Shown in pieces: positions 54,747 to 63,592 of a stretch of DNA of 64,000 nucleotides. The notes beneath the pieces are model-generated. The model searched no databases and was not told the DNA's origin. It saw only the letters and a program-made list of their open reading frames with translations. Numbering within the stretch: the first letter of the stretch is position 1; every line of letters begins with the position of its first letter. The DNA comes from Actinomadura graeca (GTDB lineage: Bacteria > Actinomycetota > Actinomycetes > Streptosporangiales > Streptosporangiaceae): contig NZ_CP059572.1 in NCBI RefSeq assembly GCF_019175365.1, positions 4,092,001 to 4,156,000 on the forward strand, in the 5' to 3' direction. The translations under genes and the position numbers were made by a program.

Positions 54747-57128
54747 TTGGCGGCAGCAGTCAGACGATCCGACGGCAATCTCCCGCTGGAGCTCACCACT
54801 TTCGTCGGTCGCCGCAGGGAAGCCGTGGCGATCAAGCGCCTGGTGCCCCAGGCGCGGCTGGTGACGCTCATCGGTGTCGGCGGGGTGGGCAAGACCCGTC
54901 TCGCCCAGCGGGTGGCGGGCGACCTGCGCCGGACGTTCCCCGACGGCGTCTGGCTGGTCGAGCTGGCCGCGCTGCGCGACCCGGCGCTGATCGCCCAGGT
55001 GGCCGCGGCCGCCCTCGGCCTCCGCGACAGGTCCGCCGCCTGGAACGTGGACACGCTCGCCGAGCATGTGGCGGACCGGCGGCTGCTGATGGTGCTGGAC
55101 AACTGCGAGCACCTGCTGGAGGCGTCCGCCGGGCTGGCCGCCGCGCTCCTGCGCACCTCCCCCGGTGTCCGCGTGCTCGCGACGAGCCGCCAGCCGCTCG
55201 GCCTGCCGGGGGAGCACGTCGTCGCCGTGGCGCCGCTGTCGGTGCCCGCCGCCGGGCAGGCGGCCGCGGCACCGGCGGACCTCACGCGTTACGAGGCGGT
55301 GAACCTCTTCGTGGAGCGGGCGACGGCGGCGGCACCCGGCTTCACCCTGGACGATCACAATGCCGAGGCGGTGGCGCGGCTGTGCTCGCGGCTGGAGGGG
55401 CTGCCGCTGGGCATCGAGCTGGCGGCGGTGAAGATGCGGGCGCTGACGCCGCAGCAGATCGTCGAGCGGCTGGACGAGCGGTACGGCCTGCTGCGCACCG
55501 GCACGGCGGTCGGCGAGCCCCGCCAGCAGACGCTGGAGGCGCTGTTCGACTGGAGCCACGCCCTGTGCTCGCCCGACGAGCGGCGGCTGTGGGCGCGGGT
55601 CTCGGTGTTTACCGGCGGCTTCGGCCTCCAGGCCGCCGAGGACGTCTGCTCCGGCGACGGGCTGGACCGCGACCGGGTCGCCGGGCTGCTGTCCGCCCTC
55701 GTCGACAAGTCGATCGTGGCGCGGGTGGGCGAGGACGGCGACGGCTCCCGCTACCGGCTGCTCGACATGATCCGCGACTACGGGCGGCGGCGGCTGGCCG
55801 GGTCCGGCGAGGAGGAGCGGCTGCGCCGCCGTCACCGCGACCACTACCAGCGGCTCGCCGAGCGGATCGCGGACCAGTGGTTCACCGCCGAGGAGGTCGC
55901 GGCGGTGCACCGCCTCCAGGCCGAGTTCCCGAACCTGCGCGCGGCGCTGGACTTCAGCGCCGACGGCCACGGCCCGGGGCAGGACGGGCCGGACCACGCC
56001 GGGCTGCGGCTGGCGGCCTCGCTGTGGTTCGGCTGGCGCGCGGTGGGGCTCGTCCGGGAGGGCAGGCGCCGGCTGGACCTGCTCCTGGCGGCCGACAGGT
56101 CCCCGACCCCCGAGCGGGCGCGCGCCCTCGTCGCGGCGGGGTGGCTGGCCGGGATCCAGGAGGACCACGCGAGCGCGGCCGCGATGCTGGAGGAGGCCCG
56201 CGCGCTGGGCACACGGCTCCGGGACGAGTGGGTCCTCGCCCACGTCGCCCAGTTCACCGGGCACCTGGCGATGGCGGAGGGCGACGTGGCCGGGGCCGCC
56301 GAGCTGCTGGAGCGGGCCCAGGCCGCGCACAGCGCGGCCGGCGACCGGGTCGGCCTCGCGATCACGCTGGTGCGGCGGGGCCTGGTGGTCGCCGAGCTCG
56401 GCGACATCGGCCGCGCCTGCGCGCTGGCCGAGGAGTTCCAGACGCTGGCCGAGCGCAACAGCTCGCGCCGCCTGGAGGCGTACGGCCGCTGGGCGCTGAG
56501 CGTGATCATGTGGCTGGCCGGTGATCCGGGACGCGCCGACGCCGAGGCCCGCCACAGCATCCGGCTCCACTGGGCCGACGACGACCAGCTCGGCGCCGCG
56601 TACGGGCTGGAGGTGCTGGCCTGGATCGCCGCCGAGGAGAGACGCGCCGAGCGCGCCGCGTTCCTGCTCGGCGGCCTCCAGCAGCTGTGGCAGCGGCCGG
56701 GCACCCCGCTCGCCGGGCACGCCTATCTGGCCGTCCACCACCGCAACTGCCGGGACGGCGCCCGCGACGCGCTGGGGGGCGCCGCGTTCGACCGCGCGTT
56801 CGCCCAGGGCGGCCGGTGCGGCCACGACGCGCTCATGGCGTACGCGCTGGAGGAGCCCCGCCAGGCGGCGGCCGCGCCGTCCGGACCGTCCGCGCCGTCC
56901 GGGCCCGCCGGGGCGGCGCCGGAGCTGACCCCCCGCGAGCGGGAGGTGGCGCGGCTGGTCGCCCAGGGCATGACCAACAAGCGGATCGCGGCGGCGCTCG
57001 TCATCGCCCCGCGCACCGCCGAGGGCCACGTCGAGCACATCCTGACCAAGCTCGGCTTCACCTCGCGCGCGCAGATCGCCGCCTGGTACACCGAGCAGGC
57101 CACCGCCTCGCACGCCCCCTCCGCGTAA
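54747..57128 (+). CDS. LAL-type ATPase/LuxR transcriptional regulator
   Basis: 793 residues. The N-terminal NB-ARC/STAND ATPase has Walker A GVGGVGKT (43-50), LLMVLDNCEHLLE Walker B and RVLATSRQPLGLPGE; the middle is helical TPR-like; the C-terminal LuxR helix-turn-helix reads LTPREREVARLVAQGMTNKRIA. TTG start at 54747, the first possible in frame. It is divergent from IclR and upstream of the liv operon, so it could activate uptake genes. Confidence 0.9.
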   Translation: MAAAVRRSDGNLPLELTTFVGRRREAVAIKRLVPQARLVTLIGVGGVGKTRLAQRVAGDLRRTFPDGVWLVELAALRDPALIAQVAAAALGLRDRSAAWNVDTLAEHVADRRLLMVLDNCEHLLEASAGLAAALLRTSPGVRVLATSRQPLGLPGEHVVAVAPLSVPAAGQAAAAPADLTRYEAVNLFVERATAAAPGFTLDDHNAEAVARLCSRLEGLPLGIELAAVKMRALTPQQIVERLDERYGLLRTGTAVGEPRQQTLEALFDWSHALCSPDERRLWARVSVFTGGFGLQAAEDVCSGDGLDRDRVAGLLSALVDKSIVARVGEDGDGSRYRLLDMIRDYGRRRLAGSGEEERLRRRHRDHYQRLAERIADQWFTAEEVAAVHRLQAEFPNLRAALDFSADGHGPGQDGPDHAGLRLAASLWFGWRAVGLVREGRRRLDLLLAADRSPTPERARALVAAGWLAGIQEDHASAAAMLEEARALGTRLRDEWVLAHVAQFTGHLAMAEGDVAGAAELLERAQAAHSAAGDRVGLAITLVRRGLVVAELGDIGRACALAEEFQTLAERNSSRRLEAYGRWALSVIMWLAGDPGRADAEARHSIRLHWADDDQLGAAYGLEVLAWIAAEERRAERAAFLLGGLQQLWQRPGTPLAGHAYLAVHHRNCRDGARDALGGAAFDRAFAQGGRCGHDALMAYALEEPRQAAAAPSGPSAPSGPAGAAPELTPREREVARLVAQGMTNKRIAAALVIAPRTAEGHVEHILTKLGFTSRAQIAAWYTEQATASHAPSA

Positions 57129-57237
57129 CGCCCACCGCGTAGCACCCACCGCACCGCGTCCTCCGCCGCTGAACAGCGGACGACGTTCCGTGGGCCGGAA
57201 AGTCTCGGTTGCGGTTCCGCCCCCCAGAGCCGACTGT

Positions 57238-57258
57238 CGCTGCAATCACATCGCAGCG
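57238..57258. promoter_or_regulatory. Inverted repeat upstream of liv operon
   Basis: CGCTGC-AATCACATC-GCAGCG about 50 bases before livM. Candidate operator; no family match claimed. Confidence 0.3.
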
Positions 57259-57303
57259 CCGGTCATCGCCCGCGCTACCAGGCAAGGAAGGGGGTGAGCG
57301 GCC

Positions 57304-58290
57304 CTGAAAACCCACGACGGGAACACCCGGACCCGGCCGTCCGGCGACGGGTGGTGGCAGTTCGCCGCACTGACCCTGTTCGTCGCCGCCGTGCCGGCGC
57401 TCCTCGGGTCCACCGCCTACATCGGCCTGCTCACGCTGGCGGGGATCTGGGGCGTCGCCGGGGTCGGCGTCTCCCTGCTCGCCGGGCTGGGCGGGCAGTT
57501 CACCTTCGGGCAGGCCGGGCTGGTGGGCATCGGCGCGTACGCCAGCGCCGTCGTGACCGCCGAGCACGGCGGGCACCCGCTCCTCGGCGTCCTCGCCGGG
57601 GTCGTGATCGCGGTCGCGGTGGCGCTGGTGACCGCGCCGATCCTGCGGCTGCGGGGCTGGTACCTCGCGCTCGCCACGCTCGCCCTCGGCCACCTGATCC
57701 TGCACCTGGAGGTCACGCTGACGCCCGTCACCAACGGCAACGACGGGATCTCCGAGATCCCGCCGCTCGGCGCGTTCGGGGTGACGCTCGGCGGCGAGAC
57801 CGCGTTCTTCGTGGCGAGCTGGACGACCGTGGCGCTGTGCATGCTGGTCGGGCGGAACCTCGCCGCGTCGCGGTTCGGACGCGCCGCGCGCGCCGTGCAG
57901 GCCGACGAGGACGCGGCCCGCGGCCTGGCCGTCCCCGCGCTGCGGTACAAGACCGCGATGTGGGTGCTGGCCGCGGCCATGGCCGCACTGTCGGGCAGCC
58001 TGTACGCGCACTACTCGCAGTTCGTCTCGCCGGCCGATTTCGGCGTGGACCACTCGATCACGCTGTTCGTCGCGGTCCTGCTCGGCGGATACCGGAGCGT
58101 CTTCGGCACCCTCGTCGCGCTGGGGTTCCTGCTGTCGCTGCCCGAACTCGGCGGCACGCTGTCCACTCCGCTGCTCACCGCGCTCGCCCTCATGGTCGTC
58201 TACGCGCTCTCGCCCGCGGGACTGGCGGGGCTGGCGGAGCGGGCCGTCCCCGCCGTGCGGCGCCTGCCGAAAAGGCACGGGCATGCTTGA
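57304..58290 (+). CDS. livM: Branched-chain amino-acid-type ABC permease LivM
   Basis: Membrane subunit with the LivM core LAGLGGQFTFGQAGLVGIGAYASAV and FGRAARAVQADEDAARGL. The first ATG/GTG/TTG in frame is GTG 57391, but that would cut into the first membrane span (WWQFAALTLFVAAVPALL). The frame stays open to a CTG at 57304 with AAGGGGG nine bases upstream, giving 328 residues with an intact first span. I therefore extend the gene to 57304, with GTG 57391 as the conventional alternative. The stop overlaps livG by eight bases. Confidence 0.85.
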   Translation: MKTHDGNTRTRPSGDGWWQFAALTLFVAAVPALLGSTAYIGLLTLAGIWGVAGVGVSLLAGLGGQFTFGQAGLVGIGAYASAVVTAEHGGHPLLGVLAGVVIAVAVALVTAPILRLRGWYLALATLALGHLILHLEVTLTPVTNGNDGISEIPPLGAFGVTLGGETAFFVASWTTVALCMLVGRNLAASRFGRAARAVQADEDAARGLAVPALRYKTAMWVLAAAMAALSGSLYAHYSQFVSPADFGVDHSITLFVAVLLGGYRSVFGTLVALGFLLSLPELGGTLSTPLLTALALMVVYALSPAGLAGLAERAVPAVRRLPKRHGHA

Positions 58291-59035
58291 GATCGACGGT
58301 CTCGACGTCCGCTTCCGCGGCGTCCACGCCCTGCGCTCGGTCACGGCGCGCATCGACGAGGGCGCCGTCGTGGGCCTGATCGGCCCCAACGGCGCGGGCA
58401 AATCCACCATGGTCGGCTGCATCGCCGGGACGGTGCGGCCCACGTCCGGTTCCGTCCGCTGGCGCGGGACGCGGCTCGACCGGCTCTCCACCGAGCGGAT
58501 CGCCGGGCACGGCATCGCCCGCACCTACCAGCACGCCCGGCTCTTCCACGGCCACACCGTCCTCGACAACGTCATGACCGGCGCCCACCGGCTCGGCACC
58601 CATGGGATGCTCCGGGCGATGGTGCGGGCACCCGGGCTCCGCCGCGACGAGATCCGCCTCCGCGACCACGCCGAGGAGGCCATGGCCGCCGTGGGCGTGG
58701 GCCACCTGGCCGCGGCGCCGGTCGACGACCTGACCGCCGGGCAGCAGCGGCTCGTGGCGGTCGCCCGGGCCCTGTCGTCCCGTCCCGGCTTCCTGCTGCT
58801 GGACGAGCCCGCCGCCGGGCTGACCGACGCCGAGCGGGACGTGCTGCTGGGCGACCTGCGGCGCTACTTCGCCCGGCACCGCGGGAGCGCGCTCGTCATC
58901 GAGCACCATCTGGGGTTCCTGATGGAGCTGGTGTCCGACGTGATCGTGCTCGTCCGCGGATCCGTGCTCACGCGGGGCGCACCGGACGCCGTCCGGGCCG
59001 ACCCCGCCGTCATAGAGGCGTACATCGGTGTCTGA
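58283..59035 (+). CDS. livG: ABC ATPase LivG
   Basis: 250 residues: Walker A GPNGAGKST, QHARLFHGHTVLDNV, signature DDLTAGQQRLVAVARAL (LSGG replaced by LTAG, tolerated in this family) and Walker B FLLLDEPAAGL. Pairs with LivF. It overlaps both neighbours. Confidence 0.93.
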   Translation: MLEIDGLDVRFRGVHALRSVTARIDEGAVVGLIGPNGAGKSTMVGCIAGTVRPTSGSVRWRGTRLDRLSTERIAGHGIARTYQHARLFHGHTVLDNVMTGAHRLGTHGMLRAMVRAPGLRRDEIRLRDHAEEAMAAVGVGHLAAAPVDDLTAGQQRLVAVARALSSRPGFLLLDEPAAGLTDAERDVLLGDLRRYFARHRGSALVIEHHLGFLMELVSDVIVLVRGSVLTRGAPDAVRADPAVIEAYIGV

Positions 59036-59744
59036 GCGACTCGAACTCCACGGCGTCGACGCCGGATACGACGGCGCGACGGTCCTGCACGGCGTCGATC
59101 TGACGGTGACCGCGGGCAGCGTGACGTGCCTGCTCGGCGCCAACGGCGCGGGCAAGAGCACGACGGCCCGCGTGGCGGCGGGGCTGCTGTCCCCCGCCCG
59201 CGGGACGGTCCGCCTCGACGGCGCCGACATCACCGGGCTGCCCGCCCATCGGCGGGTCCCGCTCGGGCTGGTCATGGTGCCCGAGGGCCGTCACCTGTTC
59301 ACCGGGCTGTCGGTCCGCGACAACCTCGCGCTCGGCGCGTACCGGAGGCCCGCCGCCGGGCGCAAGGACGACCTGGACCGGGTCCTGGACCTGTTCCCCC
59401 AGCTGGTGCCGCTGCTACGGCAGGCCGCCGGGGACCTGTCCGGCGGCGAGCAGCAGATGCTCGCCATCGGCCGGGCGCTGATGGCCCGGCCCCGTCTCCT
59501 CGTCCTGGACGAGCCGAGCCTGGCGCTGTCACCGCTGCCGGCCCGGACGATCCTCGGCAAGACCCGCGACCTGGCCGACGAAGGCGTCGGCGTCCTGCTC
59601 ATCGAGCAGAGCGTCACCGGCTCGCTCCAGGTGGCCGACACCGCCGTCGTCCTGGAGAACGGGCGGGTCGCGATGTCGGGACCGGTGGCCGAGATCCGCG
59701 ACGACCCGCGGGTCGTGGCCTCGTACCTGGGAGGCGTCGTATGA
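59028..59744 (+). CDS. livF: ABC ATPase LivF
   Basis: 238 residues: Walker A GANGAGKST, MVPEGRHLFTGLSVRDNL (typical LivF), signature LSGGEQQMLAIGRAL and Walker B LLVLDEPSLALSP. GTG start at 59028 overlaps livG by eight bases; stop overlaps livH (ATGA). Confidence 0.94.
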   Translation: MSERLELHGVDAGYDGATVLHGVDLTVTAGSVTCLLGANGAGKSTTARVAAGLLSPARGTVRLDGADITGLPAHRRVPLGLVMVPEGRHLFTGLSVRDNLALGAYRRPAAGRKDDLDRVLDLFPQLVPLLRQAAGDLSGGEQQMLAIGRALMARPRLLVLDEPSLALSPLPARTILGKTRDLADEGVGVLLIEQSVTGSLQVADTAVVLENGRVAMSGPVAEIRDDPRVVASYLGGVV

Positions 59745-60667
59745 CCACCCTGCTCCAGCTCACGTTCGCGGGGCTCAGCATGGGAGCGGTGTACGCGCTG
59801 ATCTCCCTCGGCTGGACCGTGCTGTTCCAGGTGGCGAGGATCTACAACCTGGCCCAGGGCGCGTTCGTGGTCGTCTCCGCGATGACCTACATCAGCCTCG
59901 TCGGCGACCTCGGCTGGCCCGTCCCGCTGGCCGTCGGCGGGGCGCTGGCCGTCTGCCTCGCGCTGGGACTCCTGCTGTACGGGGTGATCCTCAACCCGCG
60001 GACGGCCCGCGGCGAGGCGGGCCCGATCGTCATGTCCCTCGGGTCGGCCCTGGTGATCGCCGAGACGCTCCGGTACGTGTGGGGCGTCGACGCGCGGACG
60101 GCACCGGCTTTCCTGCCGACCGGCACGATCCGGATCCTGGGGGCCACCGCCGTCCCTCATGCCCTGCTGCTCTGGACGGGCACGGCCGTGATGTTCGGGG
60201 CCGCGTGGGTGATGTTCCACCGGACCGTCCTCGGGAAGGCGCTGCGGGCCTGCTCGGAGGACGCCACCGGCGCGCGGGTCGTGGGCATCGACCCGCACCG
60301 GATGCGGCTCGCGGCGTTCACCATCGCGGCGCTGTTCGGCGCGGTCGGCGGGATCCTGCTCGCCCCGCTGATCGCGGTCAGCCCCCACGAGGTGCTGCCG
60401 CTCGGCATCTTCGGCTTCATCGGCGCCGCCGTGGGCCGCTGGCGCTATCTGCCCGCGGCGGCCGGGAGCGTGATCCTCGGCCTGGTCACCGGCTACGTCG
60501 GCGGCTACGGCGCCACCGCCTGGCAGGACGCGGTGCTCTACGGGTCGGTGATCGTGGCCCTGCTCACGGTGCGGCAGCGGCGCCCGGGGCAACGCCCGCT
60601 CCTGCGCGGCCGCGTCCGCGCGGGCCGCCGCGACCCGGTCCCCGTCAGCGGGCCCGCCGGTCCCTGA
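59741..60667 (+). CDS. livH: Branched-chain amino-acid-type ABC permease LivH
   Basis: 308 residues: LTFAGLSMGAVYALISLGWTVLFQVARIYNLAQGAFVV is the LivH N-terminus; RACSEDATGARVVGIDPHRMRLAAFTIAALFGAVGG is the cytoplasmic loop. A basic tail (RQRRPGQRPLLRGRVRAGRR) ends it. The gene order livM-G-F-H is unusual but complete. Confidence 0.93.
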   Translation: MTTLLQLTFAGLSMGAVYALISLGWTVLFQVARIYNLAQGAFVVVSAMTYISLVGDLGWPVPLAVGGALAVCLALGLLLYGVILNPRTARGEAGPIVMSLGSALVIAETLRYVWGVDARTAPAFLPTGTIRILGATAVPHALLLWTGTAVMFGAAWVMFHRTVLGKALRACSEDATGARVVGIDPHRMRLAAFTIAALFGAVGGILLAPLIAVSPHEVLPLGIFGFIGAAVGRWRYLPAAAGSVILGLVTGYVGGYGATAWQDAVLYGSVIVALLTVRQRRPGQRPLLRGRVRAGRRDPVPVSGPAGP

Positions 60668-60735
60668 CCCCGTCCGGCTCCCTCCCCGACCCTCCCCGCC
60701 CCTCCCCCTGGCCACCGGCAGTCTTGGAGATCGCC

Positions 60736-61914
60736 ATGCCCCTCACACACCGTCATCCCACCATCACGGCCGCGGCGTCCGCGGCGGTCCTCCTGCTCGC
60801 CACCGGCTGCGGGGGAGGCGCGAAGGGCGACGACGGCCCGGTCGACCTCGGTGTGATCATCGAGAAGACCGGCCCGCTCGCCGTCCTCGGGCTCACCGAG
60901 CTCGACGCCGTCGAGCTGGCCGTCAAGCAGGTCAACCAGGCCGGGGGCGTCCGCGGCCGGACCGTCCGGCTCGTCGTGCGCGACTCGGAGTCGCAGCCGG
61001 CGGTCGCCGCGGCGGCGGCCCGCGAGTTCGCCCGCCGCAAGGACGTCCCGGCCGTGCTGGGCACCGCCACGGGCGCCGGGTGCAGCGCGATGAACGCGAT
61101 CCTGGAGCCGAAGGGCGTCATGCAGTTCTGCCTGTCGCCGATCGCCACGCGCGTCAAGCCGCTGATCTTCTGGGCGCAGGGCTCGCTGGACCAGTACCAC
61201 GTCTTCCTCAACCCCTACTTCGCGCACAAGGGCATGACGAGGATCGCCCTCGTCCGCACCGCCGACGCCACCGGCGACGCGATGGAGAAGATCGTCCGCG
61301 ACCTCGCGGCCCGCAACCCCACGATCACGCTGACCGGGGTGGAGACGTTCCAGTCCGGCGCCACCACCGTGCAGACCCAGCTCATCCGGCTGCGCGGGCA
61401 GAAACCCGACGCGGTCGTCGCGGGCGCGTCCGGCGCCAACCTGCTGCCGATCGCCCAGGGCATGAACACGCTCGGCATGAAGATGCCGCTCGTGGTCGGG
61501 CACGGCGCGGTGGCGCACTCGGTGCTCGACCTCGTCAAGGGCTCCCTGGTGCCGGGCGGCATGGTGGCGGGCGTCCACTGGGTCAACCTGCCCGACGCCG
61601 AGATCCCGGCCTCCGTCCCCAACCGCGACACGATCCTGAAGTTCCGCGCCGCCTGGCAGGCCGCCTACGGGACGAAGCCGGCCGGGCACTCCGAGGCCGC
61701 GGCGTTCGACGCCGCCAACCAGATCCTCGACGCGCTGAAGGCCGGGGCGGGCGACGGCAAGGAGATCGCCGCCCATATCGAGCGGACCAGGTTCACCGGC
61801 GTGCTGGGCGCCTACACCTACGCCAAGGACGACCACCAGGGCCTCGGCTACGCCCCCGGCATGCTCCGGTTCGGCGACGACGGCCGGTTCCACCTCGAAT
61901 ACCTCGCGAAGTAA
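60736..61914 (+). CDS. ABC branched-chain-type substrate-binding lipoprotein
   Basis: 392 residues. Signal peptide with lipobox LATGC (lipidated Cys about residue 25). Mature part is the Peripla_BP_6 fold: VDLGVIIEKTGPLAVLGLTELDAVELAVKQVNQAGG. Such proteins in catabolic clusters often bind aromatic acids, amides or terpenoid compounds rather than amino acids. SD GGAGA before the ATG. Last transport gene, followed 11 bases later by the ferredoxin reductase. Confidence 0.93.
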   Translation: MPLTHRHPTITAAASAAVLLLATGCGGGAKGDDGPVDLGVIIEKTGPLAVLGLTELDAVELAVKQVNQAGGVRGRTVRLVVRDSESQPAVAAAAAREFARRKDVPAVLGTATGAGCSAMNAILEPKGVMQFCLSPIATRVKPLIFWAQGSLDQYHVFLNPYFAHKGMTRIALVRTADATGDAMEKIVRDLAARNPTITLTGVETFQSGATTVQTQLIRLRGQKPDAVVAGASGANLLPIAQGMNTLGMKMPLVVGHGAVAHSVLDLVKGSLVPGGMVAGVHWVNLPDAEIPASVPNRDTILKFRAAWQAAYGTKPAGHSEAAAFDAANQILDALKAGAGDGKEIAAHIERTRFTGVLGAYTYAKDDHQGLGYAPGMLRFGDDGRFHLEYLAK

Positions 61915-61925
61915 GGAGGCGACAG

Positions 61926-63176
61926 TTGGCAACCCATGTGATCGTCGGCGCGGGCCTGGCGGGCGGCCGCGCCGCGGGCACGCTCAGGGACGAGGGGTTC
62001 GAGGGCCGCGTCGTCCTCGTCGACGCGGAGCCGCACCCGCCGTACGAGCGTCCGCCGCTGTCGAAGGAGCTCATCCTCGGCACCAAGCAGCCCGCCGACG
62101 CCCGGCTGTTCCCCGAGCCCTTCTACCGCGACAACGACATCGAGCTGCTGCTCGGCGCCGGCGTCGCGCGGCTGGCGCCCGGGGAGCACCGGGTGGAGCT
62201 GGCGGACGGCGCGACCATCGAGGCCGACAAGGTGCTGCTGGCCACCGGCAGCCGCCCCCGTCCCCTGCCGGTACCAGGGGCCGGTCTCCGCGGCGTCCAC
62301 CACTTGCGGACGCTGGACGACGCGGAGACGATCCGCGCCGCCCTCCTGGACGGCGCCGCACTCGCCGTGGTGGGAGGCGGGTTCATCGGGGCGGAGCTCG
62401 CCGCGTCGGCCCGCGCCCTCGGCAACCCGGTGACCATGGTGGAGCTGGACGACCTGCCGATGCGGCGCGTCCTCGGCGACGACATCGCCGCGCGGCTGAC
62501 CCGCTTCCACCGCGAGCGCGGCGTCCGCGTGATCACCCGCGTGGGCGTGGAGCGCTTCGAAGGCGACGGCGGCGGCCGGCCGGCGGACCGGCGGGTGCGG
62601 CGGGTCGTCACCACCGGCGGGCAGGTGATCGACGCCGACATCGTCGTCGTCGGGATCGGCGTCGTGCCCAACGACGAGCTCGCCGCCCGCAGCGGCCTCG
62701 CCGTCGGCGACGGCGTGCTCGTGGACGCCTTCTGCGCCACCTCGCACCCGGACGTGTACGCGGCCGGGGACGTCGCCCGCCACCCCAATCCGATGCTGGG
62801 CGGGCCGCCGGTCCGGCTGGAGCACTTCCAGAACGCGCAGAACCAGGGGATCGCCGCCGCCCGGTCGATGCTCGGCAAGGCCACACCCTACGGGGAGGTC
62901 CCCTGGTTCTGGTCCGACCAGTACGAGCTCAACATCCAGATGTCCGGGCACCCGCGCCCCACCGACACGGTCGTGTGGCGCGGGGAGCCCGACGACATGC
63001 GCTTCACCGCCTGCTACCTGCGCGACGGCGTGCTCGTGGCCGCGATCGGCGTCGGCCGGCCGCGGGACGTGCGGGCCGCCACCCGGCTGATCGCCGACCG
63101 CGCCAGGCCCGACCCGGACCTGCTCGCCGACGCGAGCGTGGACGTCCGCCACACGGCACAACGGAGGGAATCATGA
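61926..63176 (+). CDS. NAD(P)H:ferredoxin reductase (FAD, BphA4/CamA-like)
   Basis: 416 residues. FAD motif HVIVGAGLAGGRAAGTL, then PPYERPPLSKELI, NAD motif VVGGGFIGAELAASA and YAAGDVARHPNP, in the order seen in oxygenase-coupled ferredoxin reductases. A C-terminal reductase domain follows. TTG at 61926 with AAGGAGG upstream. It feeds electrons to the Rieske ferredoxin overlapping its stop. The terminal oxygenase is not in the window. Confidence 0.93.
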   Translation: MATHVIVGAGLAGGRAAGTLRDEGFEGRVVLVDAEPHPPYERPPLSKELILGTKQPADARLFPEPFYRDNDIELLLGAGVARLAPGEHRVELADGATIEADKVLLATGSRPRPLPVPGAGLRGVHHLRTLDDAETIRAALLDGAALAVVGGGFIGAELAASARALGNPVTMVELDDLPMRRVLGDDIAARLTRFHRERGVRVITRVGVERFEGDGGGRPADRRVRRVVTTGGQVIDADIVVVGIGVVPNDELAARSGLAVGDGVLVDAFCATSHPDVYAAGDVARHPNPMLGGPPVRLEHFQNAQNQGIAAARSMLGKATPYGEVPWFWSDQYELNIQMSGHPRPTDTVVWRGEPDDMRFTACYLRDGVLVAAIGVGRPRDVRAATRLIADRARPDPDLLADASVDVRHTAQRRES

Positions 63177-63511
63177 TGACCGGCCAGAACACCGCATCCC
63201 GGCTCGTGCGCGCCTGCGCGGTGGACGACCTGCCGCCCGGCGGGATCCGGCAGGTGCCCGGCAGCCCGCCCATCGCCCTCTACAACATCGACGGCGAGTT
63301 CTACGCCACCGCCGACCTGTGCACCCACGGCCTCTCCTCGCTGTCCGAGGAGGGCTACCTGGAGAACGGCGAGATCGAATGCGGGTGGCACCTCGCGAGG
63401 TTCTGCGTGAGATCCGGTGCCGTCAAGGCGCCACCGGCCTCCACCCCCCTCGCCACCTACGAGGTCCGCGTCGTCGACGGCGAGGTGTACGTGGTCACGA
63501 CCCCCTCCTGA
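63173..63511 (+). CDS. Rieske [2Fe-2S] ferredoxin
   Basis: 112 residues. Rieske motif CTHG...CGWH supplies two Cys and two His for the cluster. BphA3/NdoA-like soluble electron carrier for a ring-hydroxylating or other oxygenase. ATG at 63173 overlaps the reductase stop; ATG 63176 is adjacent and better spaced from GGAGGG. Together with the reductase it forms a two-protein electron chain. Confidence 0.93.
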   Translation: MMTGQNTASRLVRACAVDDLPPGGIRQVPGSPPIALYNIDGEFYATADLCTHGLSSLSEEGYLENGEIECGWHLARFCVRSGAVKAPPASTPLATYEVRVVDGEVYVVTTPS

Positions 63512-63535
63512 CCGCCGTGTCCCCGGCACAAGGCT

Positions 63536-63561
63536 CCGGCCCCGTCCCCTGATGGGGCCGG
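63536..63561. terminator. Terminator between convergent genes
   Basis: CCGGCCCC-N10-GGGGCCGG between the Rieske ferredoxin (plus) and the SDR (minus). Confidence 0.6.
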
Positions 63562-63592
63562 GGCCGGTTCCACGGCGGGGACGTCAGCGGAT

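Noticed and set aside
54696..57245. Open frame of 849 codons on minus, antisense to the LAL regulator
   Set aside because: Arg/Gly/Pro-rich shadow without domains; the plus strand has Walker and LuxR motifs.
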